Below, piece after piece: positions 60,676 through 64,000 of a stretch of DNA of 64,000 nt (position 1 is the first letter of the stretch; each line of letters begins with the position of its first letter). Both the position numbers and the translations under genes were made by a program. Under the pieces are notes generated by a model. That model saw only the letters and a program-made list of their open reading frames with translations. It was not told where the DNA came from and did not search any database. The stretch is from Codonopsis lanceolata (Eukaryota; Streptophyta; Magnoliopsida; Asterales; Campanulaceae): contig CM028382.1 of the NCBI GenBank assembly GCA_013146195.2, forward strand, positions 7,882,767-7,946,766, in the 5' to 3' direction.

Positions 60676-61104
60676 TGAAATGCAAAAACAAACAAGCAGA
60701 AACCATAGGGAAAACGCATCTGAAGAACTGGATTTATTTGAAGGCATCTGGTATGCATATGTTAGAAATTGCTAGCTGGTTTTGCTTGAACACTAACATA
60801 AATCTAAGTTTTCTGTGTTCCAGCGTGGCACTGACTACAACTGATCCTCCTTAGCTAGACTCAAGTGTTTCAGATGTGTCCTCCACACATCTACTCAGGC
60901 AAGCCCCTGTTTTTCGAACAAGTTCTCTTTAAGAACTTCGCATTCAAATAACTTTCTCCTCTAATCTCTTATTTATCCTTGCAATTTGAGTTTTTACACC
61001 TACACCATAACTAAAAACATCTTGCAAGTCAATTAAAATTTAAGTTTCCTGATACAGAGTGCACATGATCCAATTCAAAAATAGAGATGAATTCATGATC
61101 TTAC
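60676..61104. other. Intron-like sequence between captured exon fragments
   Basis: T-rich on the minus strand before the acceptor at about 60675. No domain recognised. Confidence 0.35.
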
Positions 61105-61230
61105 CTTCAAAGCTGCCTTAGTAGGCATACCGGTGGCAACATAATGATTCTCGAATCGTTCGATGCTAGCATCGTTACAAATAGCAGCAACCTTTGCAAC
61201 AATAAAACGTCTCTCCCTTTCAACCAGACT
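61105..61230 (-). pseudogene. ER-type Ca2+-ATPase (ECA) exon fragment
   Basis: Reads FIVAKVAAICNDASIERFENHYVATGMPTKAALK, then a GTAAGA splice donor (minus strand from 61104). The AAICNDA...GMPTxAALKV pattern belongs to the nucleotide-binding domain of P-type IIA Ca2+ pumps. The usual Glu of PTEAALK is Lys here. A possible acceptor (aataattgcag) lies near 61339 and the sequence between is not ECA-like. Same strand as the RPN1 pieces, so a joint transcript is possible. Confidence 0.65.
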
Positions 61231-61234
61231 TCCT

Positions 61235-62599
61235 TCTTCGCATCAAAGAATACAGAAAGTAAAGTCAAAATGAGAATTGGTCGGTCTGCTAATTCCAAAG
61301 TACTTCCCATTGGTCCAATCATTCCAAGAACTGCAATTATTGCATAGTGTACGGGCACTCAACGTAAATGACATAGTTTCAATATGCCCTTTTCATGAAC
61401 ATCTGCTCTCTATCCATACAAAAACAGGGGTTAAGCATCACTTGCAGGAATACAAGAACATACATAAAAATTTCATTTCACTTGCAGCATCACTTGGAGC
61501 TTCCTTTCAACAAATCAGTAAATTGTTTCAAGGCTCAAACAAAAGCTATAAATTGGGACAGCATAAAGAGAAATATGCTATACAATTCAATGATACCATG
61601 GGAAAACCCATAAACGTAATGTGTAAAGAAAGGGTGGGACAAAATAAGAAGTGCAATGTCATTCATGAAACTGGTAGACCAGATTTTCATTTCTTAGTAA
61701 CCTGATTAAACTGTCACCTATGAAGGCATGGCTAAAGAAACATGTAAAAGAAAAGAAATAACCTCCATTTTCCACAATCTACTAACCTGCACTCTGGGAT
61801 TTTGGAAGTCATCCATGGTAGCAGCTAATGCTGCTAATTAGCCAACCTGAAGCTGCCAACTTCAAATTTAAAGATTCATGTACAAGACTCCTCTCAACGT
61901 TACAAGTTTGAAGAGATCAAACTCAAGTTCATCAACACCTCATCCAAGTTGTCATCCTGCGCAAAACATTATAGAACTCATCAGTAGGGCACATAACTTG
62001 AGTTCAGCTCGAGTTTAGGTGAGTTGCTGTAGTTACTTTGTGCTACTTCTTGAGATGTAGCTCAAATGTCCCTGCTGCTATCTTCTTATTTGATCTGCTT
62101 TGGACCAGTTTTGAAAGATTGATCAATGTCTAGATTTTAAATGTAAGTGCTTGGATTCCAATATTAACTTAGCAACGTATCTTATCTGATGTGTGCGAGT
62201 GCTTTTTTGTGTAGGTAGCAAGAATTCCTGAATTACAGTATATAGATCTGTCCCAAATATGCCAGTAATCTTATGGTAGATACCTAAGTGTTGCATTCAT
62301 ATCTTACTTCGTTGCTTCCAAGGACTAAAAGAAATAGAAGATAACCAGGAAATCTTGCTTCTAAGGCTTAATTTCTGTAGAAGACAACCAGGGAATAGCT
62401 ATTTTAAGTGAAAGATTTCTTTTGACTGTACTGTTTGTTCTTGTTTTCTCAGGTTTATGACATGTTGCAGTTTCTGACTTGCGTCTTTATATGTGCAGGG
62501 GAAGCATGAAGCAAAGAGACCAAATAGCATCAACTGATGGCAATATAGGACATGTATGCCTTCAGTCACACATCTTTAACATGCCAAGCAAAAATAATG
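61235..62599. other. CACTA interior with exon-like scraps, unassigned
   Basis: Several intron/exon-like borders occur (for example tatgtgcag before 62500 on the plus strand, ttttgcgcag ending near 61957 on the minus strand). The short peptides beside them match no family I recognise. The 142-residue plus-strand ORF at 61277-61705 runs antisense to the Ca2+-ATPase fragment and looks accidental. Confidence 0.3.
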
Positions 62600-62878
62600 C
62601 TCCATCTGTCCCAAAAGACAATGTCATTTGGCTTTTCACACAAATTAAGGAAGATGATTAATTATGATATATTTTGATCAATGTTTCCTGAATTGCCCCT
62701 ATTAACTATAGCATTACTTCTGCTGCTATTTAATGAGTCACAAAGCAAAAACCTAGGTATCTAATGAGGGGCATAGTAAGAAACAATTATAAAAATACTA
62801 GATTCACTTTTGGAAAGTGGACAAGCATTTTGGAATAGACAAAAATAGTAACCAGTAGTTTTTTTGGGACTTAGGGAG
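62600..62878. mobile_element. Stowaway-like MITE
   Basis: 279 bp with terminal inverted repeats CTCCATCTGTCCCAAAA and, on the other strand, CTCCCTAAGTCCCAAAA. TA follows on the right; the left dinucleotide is TG, probably a mutated TA. No coding capacity. Confidence 0.65.
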
Positions 62879-62880
62879 TA

Positions 62881-63448
62881 AATAACACTTATGGTTCTCT
62901 CCCAGCAGGTTTCCACACTTCATCTAATGTAAAAACGGTAACCTTGGCTTATTTCAGCTCAGTACCAAAACAGTGAGAATAGAAAATTGCCGTTCAATAG
63001 GTTTGTGACTGCAAACTACCAAGCAGGAACAATTTATCCACACCAACATCGCCACCATAGATTGGTGCTAGTCACATGAAGGAGATAGTGCCTATTTAAT
63101 TTTAACGGGAAATAATGGACAGAGTGACGGTATGAGGATGATAAAAATTGAACTGGGACAGAAAATTGCGATAGTAGAGGGACGAAAATCGCAATTAAGG
63201 CATAGTACAGGGATGTTATGTGCATTTGATCCTTCTTTATATTTGATTTAAATTGCACTAAAGTTATAGATTCTTGTACATGAAACAAAATAAATATCAT
63301 GTTCTTCAAAAAGAGAGAAAATTTTGAAAAAAAATAAATTAAATTTGGAGCTTCAAGTTTAGATATGCTACTCTGTTTGTTCTAGCATCAACCTCATTCA
63401 TAGATATTGTGCAAAACTCCATGTTGAAGCAGAATCAATCCTTGCAGC
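62881..63448. other. Unassigned sequence
   Basis: No gene recognised. The minus-strand ORF 63034-63309 has no domain. GCAGC (63444-63448) precedes the LTR and would be its TSD if the far end matches. Confidence 0.35.
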
Positions 63449-64000
63449 TGTAGACACCCCAATTTCGTACCCCTGGTATGTGACTCTGACATAAGATATC
63501 AAGAACTGTCAAAACTTAACAAATGTCAAGTTATAGGAGTTAAAAATGAGAAAGGCAAAGCAGGATGAGCGAAACAGTGAACTGCGAGGGGTGAAAGTGT
63601 GAAAAACAAACTTGAATAGTGACATGGGTGCTGCACCAAGGGCCTTGGTGCCACCACATCATGCTGTTGGTGCAGCACCAAGGGGCTCCTTGGCCGCACC
63701 AGGAGATTTCACTGTAGCTTGTCTCAGTGAACAAAAGGTACAAGTTTTGAAGCTCGCGGTACAACTCAATGAAGCGGCTGAAGGAAACTCCAAAATGCCC
63801 GATGACTCCCTGCTCTTCGACTATAAATAGGAGACCCCGGCTCCTCATTTCAGTGGCTCAATGTTCGCGATAAAAATCGCAACGAAACTCTCTCCGTTAT
63901 TCTGTCAAAATATTAGTACGAGAGGTGTGAGATATGTGAATGGAAGCCCCTAAAGTCTCCAAACCCAATCCAAACTCCGCCAAAATAAATATTCATAGGT
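63449..64000 (+). repeat. LTR start of another Tat-family element, cut by the window edge
   Basis: Begins TGTAGACACCCCAATTTCG, the same start as the other four Tat LTRs. Then it diverges into a third subtype with 'ggtgctgcaccaag' and 'ttggtgcagcaccaa' inverted motifs (63628-63680). TATA box at 63822-63829. Whether it is a 5' LTR, a 3' LTR or a solo LTR is not visible. Confidence 0.8.
63822..63829 (+). promoter_or_regulatory. TATA box of the third LTR subtype
   Basis: TATAAATA followed by ggagacc, at the position expected from the other LTRs. Confidence 0.7.

Larger units (their letters stand above)
59015..64000 (+). mobile_element. CACTA transposon with captured gene fragments, right end outside the window
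   Basis: Begins CACTACAACAAAAATGG within a gypsy RT codon series; the three bases before it are TTC (a possible 3-bp TSD). A subterminal field of palindromes follows to about 59643. Beyond it lie minus-strand exon fragments of RPN1 and an ER-type Ca2+-ATPase, a SINE, a Stowaway-like MITE and an LTR insertion. No TTGTAGTG end is seen before 64000, so the extent is an inference. No transposase is recognised, which fits a non-autonomous element of the gene-capturing (Pack-CACTA) kind. Confidence 0.55.

Noticed and set aside
61277..61705. 142-residue plus-strand ORF as a gene
   Set aside because: It overlaps the Ca2+-ATPase exon fragment on the opposite strand and contains intron-like sequence; no domain recognised.

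Overview
This window looks like repeat-dominated nuclear DNA from a flowering plant. The evidence is AT-rich sequence with many (TA)n tracts, Ty3/gypsy, Ty1/copia, L1-type LINE, SINE, CACTA, hAT-like, MULE-like and Stowaway-like elements, plant TATA boxes, one plant receptor-kinase-like gene and scraps of two conserved eukaryotic genes with spliceosomal introns. There is no operon structure. I did not identify the species.

Left part (1-36574). A truncated long LTR (1-1522) sits inside the RNase H region of a LINE remnant (1523-2128). A CACTA-type terminus follows at 2413. From 3938 to 36569 lies a nest of elements whose borders I could fix by target-site duplications (TSDs). The outer element is Tat-lineage Ty3/gypsy (TSD TTTAC). 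It carries a ~540-bp MULE-like MITE in its leader and is interrupted in its pol region by a second, internally deleted copy of the same family (10667-28025, TSD CATCA). That inner copy is interrupted by a full-length L1-type LINE on the minus strand (17511-23250, 13-bp TSD). The order of insertion is therefore outer, then inner, then LINE. All open reading frames in the nest are broken. The outer pol keeps the Tat layout: protease, G-patch-like region, RT, two RNase H domains, integrase. Just after the pol stop codon, both copies carry three tandem copies of a short hairpin whose stem is maintained by compensatory and wobble changes.

Middle part (36575-51784). A 3.94-kb solo LTR with a perfect TSD (37308-41251) is followed by a degraded copia element (about 43380-45880). 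The only intact-looking host gene, 47872-49164, comes next. It is a single-exon gene for a receptor-kinase-like pseudokinase (catalytic HRD reads HRN) fused to a C-terminal glutaredoxin-like domain that lacks CxxC. W-box and TATA sequences lie upstream. A young, small copia-type non-autonomous element (49391-51779) lies just downstream. It has TA...CA termini, an initiator-Met-type primer site and an internal 75-bp tandem repeat that reads as a 25-residue protein repeat.

Right part (51785-64000). Two AT-rich tandem arrays (monomers near 155 bp and near 85 bp) flank a hAT-like element. A gypsy RT fragment is then cut by a CACTA element starting at 59015, which has a dense subterminal field of ACAACGTT palindromes. 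Behind that field, on the minus strand, lie exon fragments resembling the proteasome subunit RPN1 and an ER-type Ca2+-ATPase. This fits a gene-capturing CACTA element whose far end is outside the window. A SINE, a Stowaway-like MITE and another LTR of the Tat family (from 63449) are inserted in it.

The best candidates for something undescribed are the pseudokinase-glutaredoxin fusion, the covarying hairpin array in the Tat 3' region, the 75-bp-repeat element with TA...CA ends, and the captured RPN1/Ca2+-ATPase fragments.
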